Assembly (NCBI RefSeq): GCF_002902965.1 | Contig: NZ_CP026108.1 | Coordinates: forward strand, 1 to 64,000 | Length of the DNA stretch: 64,000 bases | From: Paraburkholderia hospita | GTDB taxonomy: Bacteria; Pseudomonadota; Gammaproteobacteria; Burkholderiales; Burkholderiaceae | Direction: 5' to 3' | In this document: positions 1-8,319 of the stretch, piece after piece | Position numbering within the stretch: position 1 is the first letter of the stretch | Layout: the number at the start of each line of letters is the position of its first letter | Program-made: the position numbers and the translations under genes | The notes under the pieces: generated by a model | Database searches by the model: none | What the model saw: the letters and a program-made list of their open reading frames with translations, nothing else | Told to the model about the DNA's origin: nothing

Positions 1-1209
1 ATGCCCAACATCAAACCGCTTAGCCTGCCGCCTAGCGAACTGAAAAAGCACGTTGCCACAGTTCACGTAAGCGGTGAACTTTCGTTGCTAGAGCGCAAGA
101 TCGTGAACGTTCTGCTGCTTAACGCATTTGACGACCTCCTCACGAAGAAGCGCCATACGTTGCCCGTGGGCATCCTTTGCACCATGCTAGGTTTCGACAG
201 CAAAAACCACGACGCGTTGAAGCGCGCATTGTTAAAGGTGATGTCGACACCTATCTCGTTCGATCTTCTGCACGACGGAGGCAAGACGGACTGGGAAGCG
301 TCGCCACTAATTGCATACGCCAGCATCAAGAACGGTCTCTGCTCCTACGAGTACAGCGACTGGCTTGCGGGGAAGCTCGCGAATCCTGATATCTACACCC
401 TGATCAACATCAATGTTCAGCGGCAGTTTAGCGGGGGCTATGCGCTTGCCCTTTATGAGAACTGTCTCCGATTTAAACGAACGGGATCGACGGGTTGGAT
501 CTCAGTGGAAACGTGGCGTCGTCTGCTTGGTGCAGATGCAAGCATGTACGATGAGTTCAAGCATTTTTCGGCCGAGGTAATCAAAAAGGCCGTTAAAGAG
601 ATCAATCAGGTGTCAAACATCATCGTGACCCCCGAGTACAAGCGAGAAGCACGGCGCGTGGTCCAGATACGCTTCCTGGTCGAAGACAATCCCCAGAAAT
701 CGATGTACGACAACGAAGAGGACGAAGAGCAGAAACGTATTCGGGACTCCGAGGCATTCAAGCGCCTCACTCTCCTAGGTGTCGGAGACCGGCTCGCTAT
801 TAGCTGGATTCAACAGGAACCAGATCGAGCGTTACAGACAGCCATTTACGTCGAAACGAAGGCGAAAAATAAGCAGATCCGGGGCAACGCAGGAGGCTAC
901 GCGAGGACCGTATTCGAAAAGGGCGCTCGCATTGAAGTGGGCGCAAATGGCGATCGGCAAACCGAATCGGTTTCATCACGGCCCCCGGTTGACGAGAAGG
1001 ACACTTCAGCCGAAGAGCGCTCCCGTTTGACTACCGCGAAGATTAAGTCGCTGACACTAGAAGAGAAGCAAAAATTCGCCGGGGAGTATATGGCCGAAGG
1101 CGGGAAAGGAAATACATATCAGTCGGAAACAGGAACATTCAAGAACGCGTTGGAGCGGACCGCTTATACGTCATGGTTGCGCGCAAAGGTCGCGGCAGCA
1201 GGTGATTGA
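1..1209 (+). CDS. Plasmid replication initiator, Rep_3 family
   Basis: A 402-residue protein starting at the first base. Residues about 15-235 have the twin winged-helix layout of Rep_3 (RepB/RepE-type) initiators, which bind iterons at the plasmid origin and open it for replication. The second domain is the clearest part: a basic helix with EIN followed by a strand ending in QIRFLVE near residue 230. Residues 240-402 are a charged extension longer than in small-plasmid Rep proteins. The record probably begins at this gene by convention, so its promoter and iterons would lie at the other end of the circular molecule and are not visible here. Confidence 0.85.
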   Translation: MPNIKPLSLPPSELKKHVATVHVSGELSLLERKIVNVLLLNAFDDLLTKKRHTLPVGILCTMLGFDSKNHDALKRALLKVMSTPISFDLLHDGGKTDWEASPLIAYASIKNGLCSYEYSDWLAGKLANPDIYTLININVQRQFSGGYALALYENCLRFKRTGSTGWISVETWRRLLGADASMYDEFKHFSAEVIKKAVKEINQVSNIIVTPEYKREARRVVQIRFLVEDNPQKSMYDNEEDEEQKRIRDSEAFKRLTLLGVGDRLAISWIQQEPDRALQTAIYVETKAKNKQIRGNAGGYARTVFEKGARIEVGANGDRQTESVSSRPPVDEKDTSAEERSRLTTAKIKSLTLEEKQKFAGEYMAEGGKGNTYQSETGTFKNALERTAYTSWLRAKVAAAGD

Positions 1210-1306
1210 AAACCAAACAGCGGCGGCAGACGTTTGCCTCAATCTCCCAATCACTGTTCTTATGAGATCCGCGGTTACGCACCGCAGCTGTTTACGGCGC
1301 TGTGCG

Positions 1307-1912
1307 TTAAGCCGAAGGCTTGCCGGTTAGAGCCCCCAACCAGTGCCGGCTATCACCCGTCGCTAGCAGCGCATTGAGAATTTGCTCTAGTTGCACTATC
1401 CGTGGAGCGACTTGCTCGAAGTTTGGCACATCAAGGCGTAAATACCTTTGTCCGTGGACCACCCTCAACCGCACGCCTCTCCGTGCTTTTGGCTTTCCTG
1501 TGGTCAGGAAAGAAAAGATATCTTCGAGCGACGCACCATGAGTGAGAGACTGAGCTCGACGAGTAAGCTCCTCCTCACCAAGCTGCTGGGCCAGCATTCG
1601 AAGGGTCTCAACCTCTCGAAACGAAACCGGGCGGTTATCAAACAAACTCAGAACTGCCTCTGGTAACCGGGCTGTCGCAACCATCCGTGATATTTGTGGA
1701 AGTGAGATGCCGAGATCAGCTGCTATGGCTCGCTGGCTCGGCCACAGGCCTTTATCCAAGAGCGACAAATAGAACCTCCCCATCGCGATGATGGAGGCCC
1801 TTTCTTCGCGTAGGCGCGTGTGAACCGCCACCGCAGCTTCACGGTTATCCATAAGAACTATCCTTAAACTGGCTATTAATGCGTATGCCGCAACGAGTCC
1901 ATCATCCGACAC
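1307..1912 (-). CDS. ParB/KorB-like DNA-binding protein, N-terminus missing
   Basis: 201 residues from a GTG start. It contains the central ParB-family helix-turn-helix (around SQRAIAADLGISLPQISRM) and a C-terminal part, but it lacks the N-terminal ParB/Srx nucleotide-binding domain with its ERR box. The first residues (YVVSDDG) look like the end of that domain. The frame stays open for 30 codons upstream of the GTG to a TAG at 2003-2005 and has no ATG, so the gene is either 5'-truncated or uses another rare start. No ParA accompanies it. It converges on rep. A role in partition or in repression (KorB-like) is possible; a decayed partition gene is equally plausible. Confidence 0.6.
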   Translation of the reverse strand: MSDDGLVAAYALIASLRIVLMDNREAAVAVHTRLREERASIIAMGRFYLSLLDKGLWPSQRAIAADLGISLPQISRMVATARLPEAVLSLFDNRPVSFREVETLRMLAQQLGEEELTRRAQSLTHGASLEDIFSFLTTGKPKARRGVRLRVVHGQRYLRLDVPNFEQVAPRIVQLEQILNALLATGDSRHWLGALTGKPSA

Positions 1913-2296
1913 GACATACTCGACGTTTGTTGCGATTTTGAAAAAAAGGAGCCTGAGCCGGATCAGGTCACTTTGCGGACGTTCAAAGGCCGCGCGCAGC
2001 GACTAACTCGATGAAACTAAACGGTTACATCCCCTTTAGCTATTTCAACCGCCCATGGCTATGCCTGTGGAACGCGTGGAACACGCACGAGACAACTTTA
2101 CCCGCTTTCAGCCTTTGCGTTTCCATCAAAAGCTCACGAATTTCTGAGGCATTCCGGCTTATGTCCCTGAACCGGCTCGGTCGTTGGAAGCCACATCGGG
2201 CACGGCTCGAAAGCGGTGGTAAATCGTATCTCTTTTGCATGATCGGCTTCCCCTCAGGGCTGATTGAATTGAGTCGGCCCAAATGGATCGACCGTC
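1913..2296. other. Intergenic region ahead of the vir-pil operon
   Basis: This should hold the divergent promoters for the ParB-like gene and for the long operon starting at 2297. I see one 16-bp palindromic repeat (1952-1967). A weak minus-strand frame of 80 codons (2040-2282) has no recognisable family and is not called. Confidence 0.5.
1952..1967. repeat. Dispersed 16-bp palindrome, copy 1
   Basis: CCTGAGCCGGATCAGG, followed by TCAC. Near-identical copies lie at 23622, 40432 and 63391, all intergenic and roughly 17-23 kb apart. The copy at 63391 is a perfect palindrome. This copy sits just upstream of the ParB-like gene, within its open upstream frame. It is a candidate binding site for a partition or global regulatory protein. 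Confidence 0.6.
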
Positions 2297-2998
2297 ATGC
2301 GCTTATTTCGCAGCAAAAAGCAGATTGCCCTCTCAACCGCTCCCGGTGGTTACTCAGAGGACGACCCCGAGAAGATCATCTTCGACATGGGCGCGCGTCT
2401 TCGCATCGAAGCAAACCATTGGAAGACGTTCTGCTTCATCCTCGCGATCGTCACTGTGGGAGCGGTATACAGCCGCAACCCACCTCCCTCCGTCGTTAAG
2501 GCATATGGGGTGTCGTCGGACGTCAACGGCCATGCCGTAGTGACGCAGCTGGCCGCCTACAAACCCGACGATCAGACTATCCGTACTGCGCTGAAGGAAA
2601 CCGTCGAGCGCTGGTTCACCATTGAGCCCGTTCTGACAGACGACATTCAGACATCTCGCATGGCCCGGAACATCAACGGCGTTAAGGCCATGATGGTGGG
2701 GAACGCGCGGAATCAGTTTGGCGACTGGATCAAGGGCGATGCGCCGTTCCAGGCGATTGTGCTGAATCCGAAACTGGTGCGCGAGGTGCGCGTGACAAAC
2801 GTCGCGCTGCTCGAGGACTCCACAGCGGTTGTTGAGTTCACAACGGCCGCGACGCAGTCCCCCACGGATCGGCCTGTCGTCCAGAAGTACGCCCTGACCT
2901 TCCGTTATCAGATCGTCCCGCCGACCGCCGAAGACGCACTCGGTGCGAATCCGTTCGGGCTGTTCTATCCGCTGTTCTCGATCCAAAAGACCCAATAA
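2297..2998 (+). CDS. virB8: VirB8-like type IV secretion protein
   Basis: 233 residues with the VirB8 layout: a cytoplasmic N-terminus, one membrane helix at about residues 43-58, then a periplasmic NTF2-like domain. Family features include the repeated polar contact region around RWFTIEP and the C-terminal NPFGLFYP segment, which matches the NPLG-type motif. VirB8 is an assembly factor of the inner-membrane complex of type IV secretion systems. The stop overlaps the next start (TAATG), so it is translationally coupled to virB9. It is the first clear gene of the operon. VirB4, VirB6, VirB7, VirB11 and VirD4 are absent from the window. Confidence 0.85.
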   Translation: MRLFRSKKQIALSTAPGGYSEDDPEKIIFDMGARLRIEANHWKTFCFILAIVTVGAVYSRNPPPSVVKAYGVSSDVNGHAVVTQLAAYKPDDQTIRTALKETVERWFTIEPVLTDDIQTSRMARNINGVKAMMVGNARNQFGDWIKGDAPFQAIVLNPKLVREVRVTNVALLEDSTAVVEFTTAATQSPTDRPVVQKYALTFRYQIVPPTAEDALGANPFGLFYPLFSIQKTQ

Positions 2999-3891
2999 TG
3001 ATCGCCTCCCGCACGCTTGCCTCGTGGATTGCCGCTTTCGCATGCGCGACAGCCGTTTGCCCGACCGTGTATGCCGCGAAGAAAGGCTCCGCCGCGCCGC
3101 CCGCATCGTCCGCATCGTTCGACATGGCTACTGCGTTGAGCGATCCGATGAGCCCGGTGAATCCGTATAACGCTGGCTCCGACCCTGTCACCATGCCCGG
3201 CGACGCACGCATGGCCGTGTTCCCATACAGCCGCGACCAGATCTACCGGATCATGACCGCGCCGCTGAAGAACACCACGATCGAGCTGGCGAAGGGCGAG
3301 CGCCTGACAACCGATCCGGCGATGGGCGACTCGGTTCAGTGGGTCATCGACACCGATGGCGAAAACCACGTCTTTGTGAAGCCGGTCAAGCCCGGCCTCG
3401 TCAACACGCTTCACCTGACTACCAATCTGCGCGAGTACGACATGACACTCGTGTCGTCGCCGATGGGCGGACTGTTCTATCAGACCGTGCGCTTCAACTA
3501 TCCCGGCTCCGTCATGGCAAAGGTTCGTGCCCGGGAGCAGGCGGGCGGCGGCACTTATGGAGGGCGCGGCGATGACCTGGGCGCGCAAACGGACTCCGGT
3601 CCAATCGGCGTCTCGCCGGACAAGCTCAATTTCGACTACACGGTCTCAGGCTCGGCGTCGTTCCGCCCCGAAACGGTGTTCGACGACGGCAAGTCTGTGT
3701 GGCTGCGTCTGCCTGCAGACGCACCGTTTGCCGTGCCTATCGTCAAGGACCACGGAGACGTGGTGAGCCCGAACTTCATCCGACGTGGCCGGTACATCGT
3801 GGTGCAGGAGATCGCCAATGAGATCGTGCTGCGTGCTCCGAACGAGGAAGTCACCATCAAACGCCGCCGCCCTGGCCTGTTCGGGTTCTGA
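2998..3891 (+). CDS. virB9: VirB9/CagX-like outer-membrane core protein
   Basis: 297 residues with a signal peptide ending near VYAAKK at about 27. The N-terminal VirB9 domain (about 60-180) contains the typical FPYS start and a TTNLREYDM strand. The C-terminal beta-sandwich (about 215-295) contains FDYTVSG, a VFDDGKSVWLRL strand and the YIVVQ segment. VirB9 proteins line the periplasmic core channel with VirB7 and VirB10. No VirB7 lipoprotein is visible nearby, so the outer-membrane ring may be built differently, perhaps with the downstream secretin. It lies between virB8 and virB10. Confidence 0.9.
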   Translation: MIASRTLASWIAAFACATAVCPTVYAAKKGSAAPPASSASFDMATALSDPMSPVNPYNAGSDPVTMPGDARMAVFPYSRDQIYRIMTAPLKNTTIELAKGERLTTDPAMGDSVQWVIDTDGENHVFVKPVKPGLVNTLHLTTNLREYDMTLVSSPMGGLFYQTVRFNYPGSVMAKVRAREQAGGGTYGGRGDDLGAQTDSGPIGVSPDKLNFDYTVSGSASFRPETVFDDGKSVWLRLPADAPFAVPIVKDHGDVVSPNFIRRGRYIVVQEIANEIVLRAPNEEVTIKRRRPGLFGF

Positions 3892-3899
3892 GAGACGCC

Positions 3900-5201
3900 A
3901 TGAATCAACCGAACGGACAACACGACAACCAGCACGCGAGCCTCTTTAAGGGCAAGTCGCCACGCAATGCTCTGTATGCGGTTGGCGGTGTCGCAGCAGT
4001 TGTCATCGGCGCGCTCGGCTTTTACTACCAGGTCAAAGAGAGCGCCAAGGTCGACGAACAGGCAGCGCTGCAGAAGAAGGCCAAGGCGGCGGAAGTCGTC
4101 GACAAGTCGCACAACACCCAGGACCTCAATAAAACGATTGAGGACCAGATGAGTGATGCGCGCAAGATGGCGGCCTCGGAAGCGAGGGCGGCGGCTGCCG
4201 CGCGCGCTTCGTCGTCGTCGACGCCGAATGCAGGGAATGCGGCGCCTGCGCTGACGGCCGATGGCTTTATCAATGATCAGCAGACAAAGCAGATCAAGGC
4301 CGAATCCGATACGGATGCGATTTTCGCCTCTCCGATCTTCAAGCCCGGCCTGAAGGTCAAGGATACGGCGCCGACGGCACCCACCCAGATGTCGGGAATT
4401 CTCACGCCCGCGCAGGTCGCTGCGAGGCAGGCGGCCGCACAGCAGGATGCAGCAGGCTCGGTGGGTGATCGCGTCGCGTCGGCACTCGCGGCAGCGGGAC
4501 TTGGGGGGCAACAGTCAGCCCGCCCATATTCGAGCCAGGAGCACGACGCGACGTTCATCAAGAATGTTTCGATGCAATCGGGCAGCGACCAGGACTTCCC
4601 GCGGGCCGGTTTCGTTGGGCAAGCGCGCGGCTGCGTGTTGTCGCCCCCGCATCACATCGGCGTGCTCGCAACGGAACGCCTCAACTCCGATCGTCCCGGT
4701 ACCGCCTCGTTGATGGTGGAAAAGGACGTGTACGACAGTATCCGCGGCAACTGCCTGATGATCCCGAAGGGCAGTTTCATCACGGCACCGTATAGCTCGG
4801 ATATCCAGCCCGGTCAGGAAAGCATTCTGGTTGCAGGAACGGAACTGCGTTTGCCGAACGGCAAGCATGTGCCGCTCTTTGGCGCACAGGGTGCTGACGG
4901 TGACGGGTCGGCGGGCTTCTCGGGTGACGTCAACAACCATTTCTTCAAGATTTTCGGCACGTCGTTCCTCGTCGCGATCCTGCTGCGCAAATACGACGGT
5001 GGCGAAACGTCCACGACGACGGGCCCCCTCGGTGTCACGCAGGTCGGCAGCACGGCGGGGCAGGTTGCAGCGACGACGGCCCAGTCTGTTCTGGAACGGT
5101 ACAAGAACATCCCGCCGACGATTACCTCGGACCCGGGCCAGCGCCGCTTCATGCTCAAGGTCAATCGAGACATCGTGATGGAGCCGTATCGCGATGAATA
5201 A
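3900..5201 (+). CDS. virB10: VirB10/TrbI-like core protein
   Basis: 433 residues: a short cytoplasmic tail, a membrane helix at about 23-43, a coiled and Ala/Pro-rich periplasmic linker to about 235, then a TrbI/VirB10 beta-barrel domain. Motifs in that domain include RGNCLMIPKGSFI, the LRLPNGKHVPL strand and the C-terminal VNRDIVMEPY. VirB10 spans both membranes and transmits energy status to the channel. The last codons overlap the next gene by 8 bp. It is preceded by AGAGACGCC, a weak ribosome-binding site, suggesting coupling within the operon. Confidence 0.9.
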   Translation: MNQPNGQHDNQHASLFKGKSPRNALYAVGGVAAVVIGALGFYYQVKESAKVDEQAALQKKAKAAEVVDKSHNTQDLNKTIEDQMSDARKMAASEARAAAAARASSSSTPNAGNAAPALTADGFINDQQTKQIKAESDTDAIFASPIFKPGLKVKDTAPTAPTQMSGILTPAQVAARQAAAQQDAAGSVGDRVASALAAAGLGGQQSARPYSSQEHDATFIKNVSMQSGSDQDFPRAGFVGQARGCVLSPPHHIGVLATERLNSDRPGTASLMVEKDVYDSIRGNCLMIPKGSFITAPYSSDIQPGQESILVAGTELRLPNGKHVPLFGAQGADGDGSAGFSGDVNNHFFKIFGTSFLVAILLRKYDGGETSTTTGPLGVTQVGSTAGQVAATTAQSVLERYKNIPPTITSDPGQRRFMLKVNRDIVMEPYRDE

Positions 5202-6021
5202 GCGTGCCGGAAAGAGCCGGATCTTTAGCGTGCTGTTGGCTGCTCTCGCCGCATACGGTCATGGCGCCGACGCCGCGACGATCGCAGAAGTGATCAGTCC
5301 GACGAACGTCGTACTCGCTCAAGGAAACGCACGCGCGCTGGCGACGTTCGACGGAAAACCGGTGTTCTGGTGCGGCCTGCACGCATTCGAATCGTGGGCG
5401 GCTCCGCTTGTGGGGCAGCCGGTTGCGAGCACCCCCGATACGGGCATCACGGTTTCGGTCGATTCGCGCGACGTGTCGCTCGAGCAGCTGCTCATCAGGA
5501 AAGGCTGGCTACAGCCGACCGTGCTCAATGACGACGCGCAGGCCGCCATTACAGAGGGCCGGGGCGGCTGGGCGTGTGCGAGCGCGACGGCGCCCTTCGA
5601 GCTGATGCACACGAGCGTCGATCCCAAGGTTCTCGCGGGCATCGCTCTCAACGAGTCGGGTCTCAACGGACGCGCCTGGCCGTGGACGCTGAACATTGCG
5701 GGGCAGGGCTTTTTCTTCAAGACCCGCGAGGATGCTTACCGCGTTGTCCAGTCGCTGCTCGCGCGCGGCCGCAGCGACTTCGACGTAGGCCTCATGCAGA
5801 TCAACTGGGGCTACCACGCGCGCCGCTTTGCGTCGCCCTGGGACGCGCTCGCGCCCGCGACGAGCATTCGCGTTGCTGAGGAAATTCTCAACGAGAACTA
5901 CAGCAAGACGCACTCCGTAGCGAAGGCGATCGCCTATTACCACAGCGCTAATCCGGTTCCCGGTCAGGCGTACCTCGCGCGTTTCGCGCGACACCTTAAT
6001 CAGATTCAGGCCGGCCTATGA
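5194..6021 (+). CDS. VirB1-like lytic transglycosylase with an extra N-terminal domain
   Basis: 275 residues with a signal peptide (about 1-27). Residues about 130-270 form a lysozyme-like transglycosylase fold: catalytic Glu in IALNESGLN, then VGLMQINWGYH and a Tyr-containing YYHSAN segment. Such enzymes open peptidoglycan for envelope-spanning machines. Residues 28-125 are extra to the usual VirB1 and loosely resemble a staphylococcal-nuclease-type barrel (LLIRKGWLQP); that assignment is weak. It overlaps virB10 and the next gene. A second, shorter transglycosylase lies at 7322. Confidence 0.8.
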   Translation: MNKRAGKSRIFSVLLAALAAYGHGADAATIAEVISPTNVVLAQGNARALATFDGKPVFWCGLHAFESWAAPLVGQPVASTPDTGITVSVDSRDVSLEQLLIRKGWLQPTVLNDDAQAAITEGRGGWACASATAPFELMHTSVDPKVLAGIALNESGLNGRAWPWTLNIAGQGFFFKTREDAYRVVQSLLARGRSDFDVGLMQINWGYHARRFASPWDALAPATSIRVAEEILNENYSKTHSVAKAIAYYHSANPVPGQAYLARFARHLNQIQAGL

Positions 6022-7322
6022 AGCACACTGTCTCCCGCATCGCGCTCGCCTGCATCGCGTTGCTCAATGCAATGTCATCGCATGCTGCGAATACCGACCC
6101 GTTTGACTTCGACTATGAGATTTCGGGCGGCATCGCAGAGCGCCCGGCGCTGATCTTCAACGACGGCACGAAAACGTATATCCAGCCGCGCGCGGGCCAG
6201 GTCATCACGGCCGCAGGCGGACACGCAGAAGGTCCGTATGTCGTCGTCGACGGCACGCCAGAGTCGGTCACGTACACCGTTGCAGGCAAAGCCGCAACGG
6301 CACGATGGACCCGGGCTAACGCTTTTATCGGTGCTGGCGCAGGCGGCGCTCTCGCATCACTGCGCGACGATCAGCCGCCCGCATTCGACGGCTTCACCAA
6401 CCGCCTCGTGCTGATCGGCTCGCATGGCACCCTCGAGCCTGTACGTGCGCTGAAGGCGACGATGCCCGTCGCGAACATCGTCAAGGCGCTGGTGCCGCAA
6501 GGCTGGACGGGCGCAGCACAAAAGGATGTCGACCTGACCGACGCGAGCTCGTTTGTTACGCGCGCCGGTGAGAACTGGATGCAGGCGCTTGACCGTCTGA
6601 TGACGCAGAGCGCGTTGTACGCGGACATCGATTTCACGACGCGCCATATCCGGTTGCATCGCGAAGCGCCGAAATCGGGTGCGCTCAACTATGCAGCGGG
6701 TGAGAAGTCTCAACCCGATGCAATTGCGCAGACCGTCGCGGCGCGGGAGGACGCAGCAAAACCGGACACGACAGCGCCTCGCGCGTCGTTGCTGGCCGAA
6801 TACTTCGGCGCGCAGGCGATCCGCGACGGTGACGACACTCACACCCAGATCCGGTTTTCATCGAAACCCGCTCACGAACTGACCCTCAAGACACCTGAAG
6901 GGCGTTCGCTGCATCCGAAATGGAATGGCGACACGAACGTCATGACCGTGGAGCGCGCGGACCGAATCGTCGTGTCCGATGGCTCGAAATCGGTTGAGGT
7001 GGGGCGATCGGCGGGCACGGTCTATGACTTCGATCAGGCGAACACTGCCCATCTGCTGGCCGTGTTCGACAACGACGGGCACACCTATTTCAAGTTTGCG
7101 GACTCTGTGGTCCAGGTCCATGTCGCCGATGTGAAGCACCTGGGATCGGGAGAGCAGAAGGGCCGTTACTACATGTTCAACGGGACCTCGGAGCAGTTCA
7201 TCGTGTCGGCCGACGGCAACACGGTGAACGTTACGCGGCGTCACGATGTGAAGTACTTCGAGCGCCCGGCGACAGGCACGCCCGTGACGCAACCCGGGGC
7301 AACGGCGGTGGCGAAATCGTGA
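6018..7322 (+). CDS. TcpQ-like protein flanked by two VirB9 C-terminal-like domains
   Basis: 434 residues with a signal peptide. Residues about 28-100 (FDFDYEISGG, then LIFNDGTKTYIQP) resemble the VirB9 C-terminal sandwich seen in the gene at 2998. Residues about 135-215 resemble the TcpQ/PilL domain found at secretin-associated pilus proteins. Residues about 265-420 again resemble the VirB9 C-terminal fold (AVFDNDGHTYFKF and a late NVTRRHDVKYF). This arrangement would physically bridge the VirB core and the pilus secretin. The start overlaps the preceding stop (ATGA-type coupling). Domain limits are judged by eye. Confidence 0.65.
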   Translation: MKHTVSRIALACIALLNAMSSHAANTDPFDFDYEISGGIAERPALIFNDGTKTYIQPRAGQVITAAGGHAEGPYVVVDGTPESVTYTVAGKAATARWTRANAFIGAGAGGALASLRDDQPPAFDGFTNRLVLIGSHGTLEPVRALKATMPVANIVKALVPQGWTGAAQKDVDLTDASSFVTRAGENWMQALDRLMTQSALYADIDFTTRHIRLHREAPKSGALNYAAGEKSQPDAIAQTVAAREDAAKPDTTAPRASLLAEYFGAQAIRDGDDTHTQIRFSSKPAHELTLKTPEGRSLHPKWNGDTNVMTVERADRIVVSDGSKSVEVGRSAGTVYDFDQANTAHLLAVFDNDGHTYFKFADSVVQVHVADVKHLGSGEQKGRYYMFNGTSEQFIVSADGNTVNVTRRHDVKYFERPATGTPVTQPGATAVAKS

Positions 7323-7750
7323 TGAACGGAACACTCATCGTCGCTGGCGTAGCTGCAGGTCTGTGCTGTCTGAGCACCGCGCATGCGGATTGTCTCGACG
7401 ACGCTGCCGCGTATCAGCATGTCAGCAGTCAGCTGGTGCATGCGATTGCGCAACAGGAATCGGGCATGCGCGCCAGCGCCATCAACGTCAACGGAGACGG
7501 CAGCCAGGACATCGGCCTGATGCAGATCAACTCATCGTGGTTGCCGAAGCTTTCACGTTACGGCGTGCGTCGTGAACACCTCTTTAACGCGTGCGTGAAT
7601 GCATACGTCGGTGCGTGGATTCTCGCCTCGAACATCAAGCAATTTGGGCCGACGTGGAAAGCAGTTGGCGCGTACAACGCCGTGTCGTCACAGAAGCAAC
7701 TGATCTACGCGAACGCAATCTATCGCCGCCTGCAGCGGCAGGGGCATTGA
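7322..7750 (+). CDS. pilT: PilT-type lytic transglycosylase
   Basis: A protein of about 142 residues with a short signal peptide ending near AHADC. The lysozyme-like core has catalytic Glu in IAQQESGMRA, then GLMQINSSW and GAYNAV. It matches the R64 PilT class of pilus transglycosylases (not the retraction ATPase of the same name). A GTG three bases upstream is also possible; the ATG overlaps the previous TGA. Confidence 0.85.
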   Translation: MNGTLIVAGVAAGLCCLSTAHADCLDDAAAYQHVSSQLVHAIAQQESGMRASAINVNGDGSQDIGLMQINSSWLPKLSRYGVRREHLFNACVNAYVGAWILASNIKQFGPTWKAVGAYNAVSSQKQLIYANAIYRRLQRQGH

Positions 7751-7752
7751 CT

Positions 7753-8313
7753 ATGAATCTGACCATCCAACACAACACATGCATCCGTCTCGTTGCGCGT
7801 CTGTTGCCCGCACTCGTGCTGGCCGGTGCATCCGGCTGGTCGCACGCGGCAGTCGATCCCGACCAGTCGCGCGTGCCGACGCCCGCAGGTGACGGCTGGC
7901 AGATTCTCTCGGGCGCGCCGGGCGGCAAGGCTGCGCCGACCGCTTCCGTCGCTGCTGCACAGATCGCCGCGACCGCGCCCGCGCCGACGGCCCCGACTTC
8001 GACAGCGGTAACGCCCGTTGTCCTGCCCGGCAATCCGACGACGCCCGCTGTGCTGACCTTCTCTGTGTCTCCACAGGACTTGAACCTGCGCAACGCGCTC
8101 GATCGCTGGCTGCAGACGCAAGGCTGGCAACTCGCCTGGAAGGTCGATGACGATCTGCCGCTCGAGTTCAACGCGACTTTCTCGGGCGACTTCACATCGG
8201 TCCTCGTGCAGGTGATGAAGGCAACCAATCACATGCGTGTACCTACGCGCGTCTGCCGCCATACCAATAACGTGATCCGCGTCGTCGCGCGCGCCGCAAA
8301 CTGCCAGGAATAA
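7753..8313 (+). CDS. pilL: TcpQ-domain pilus protein (PilL C-terminal type)
   Basis: 186 residues. A signal peptide is followed by an Ala/Pro/Thr-rich linker and, from about residue 105, a TcpQ domain: TFSVSPQDLNLRNALDRWL, then GWQLAWKVDDDLPLEF and a final VIRVV strand. TcpQ-type proteins help place the secretin in the outer membrane. The N-terminal part of R64 PilL is not present, so this is the short form. It sits immediately before the PilN secretin, 6 bp apart. The frame extends upstream without a plausible start. Confidence 0.8.
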   Translation: MNLTIQHNTCIRLVARLLPALVLAGASGWSHAAVDPDQSRVPTPAGDGWQILSGAPGGKAAPTASVAAAQIAATAPAPTAPTSTAVTPVVLPGNPTTPAVLTFSVSPQDLNLRNALDRWLQTQGWQLAWKVDDDLPLEFNATFSGDFTSVLVQVMKATNHMRVPTRVCRHTNNVIRVVARAANCQE

Positions 8314-8319
8314 AACGAC

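Noticed and set aside
2011..2499. 162-codon frame overlapping virB8
   Set aside because: It runs into virB8 in another frame and is Arg/Ser-rich, as shadows of GC-rich genes are.
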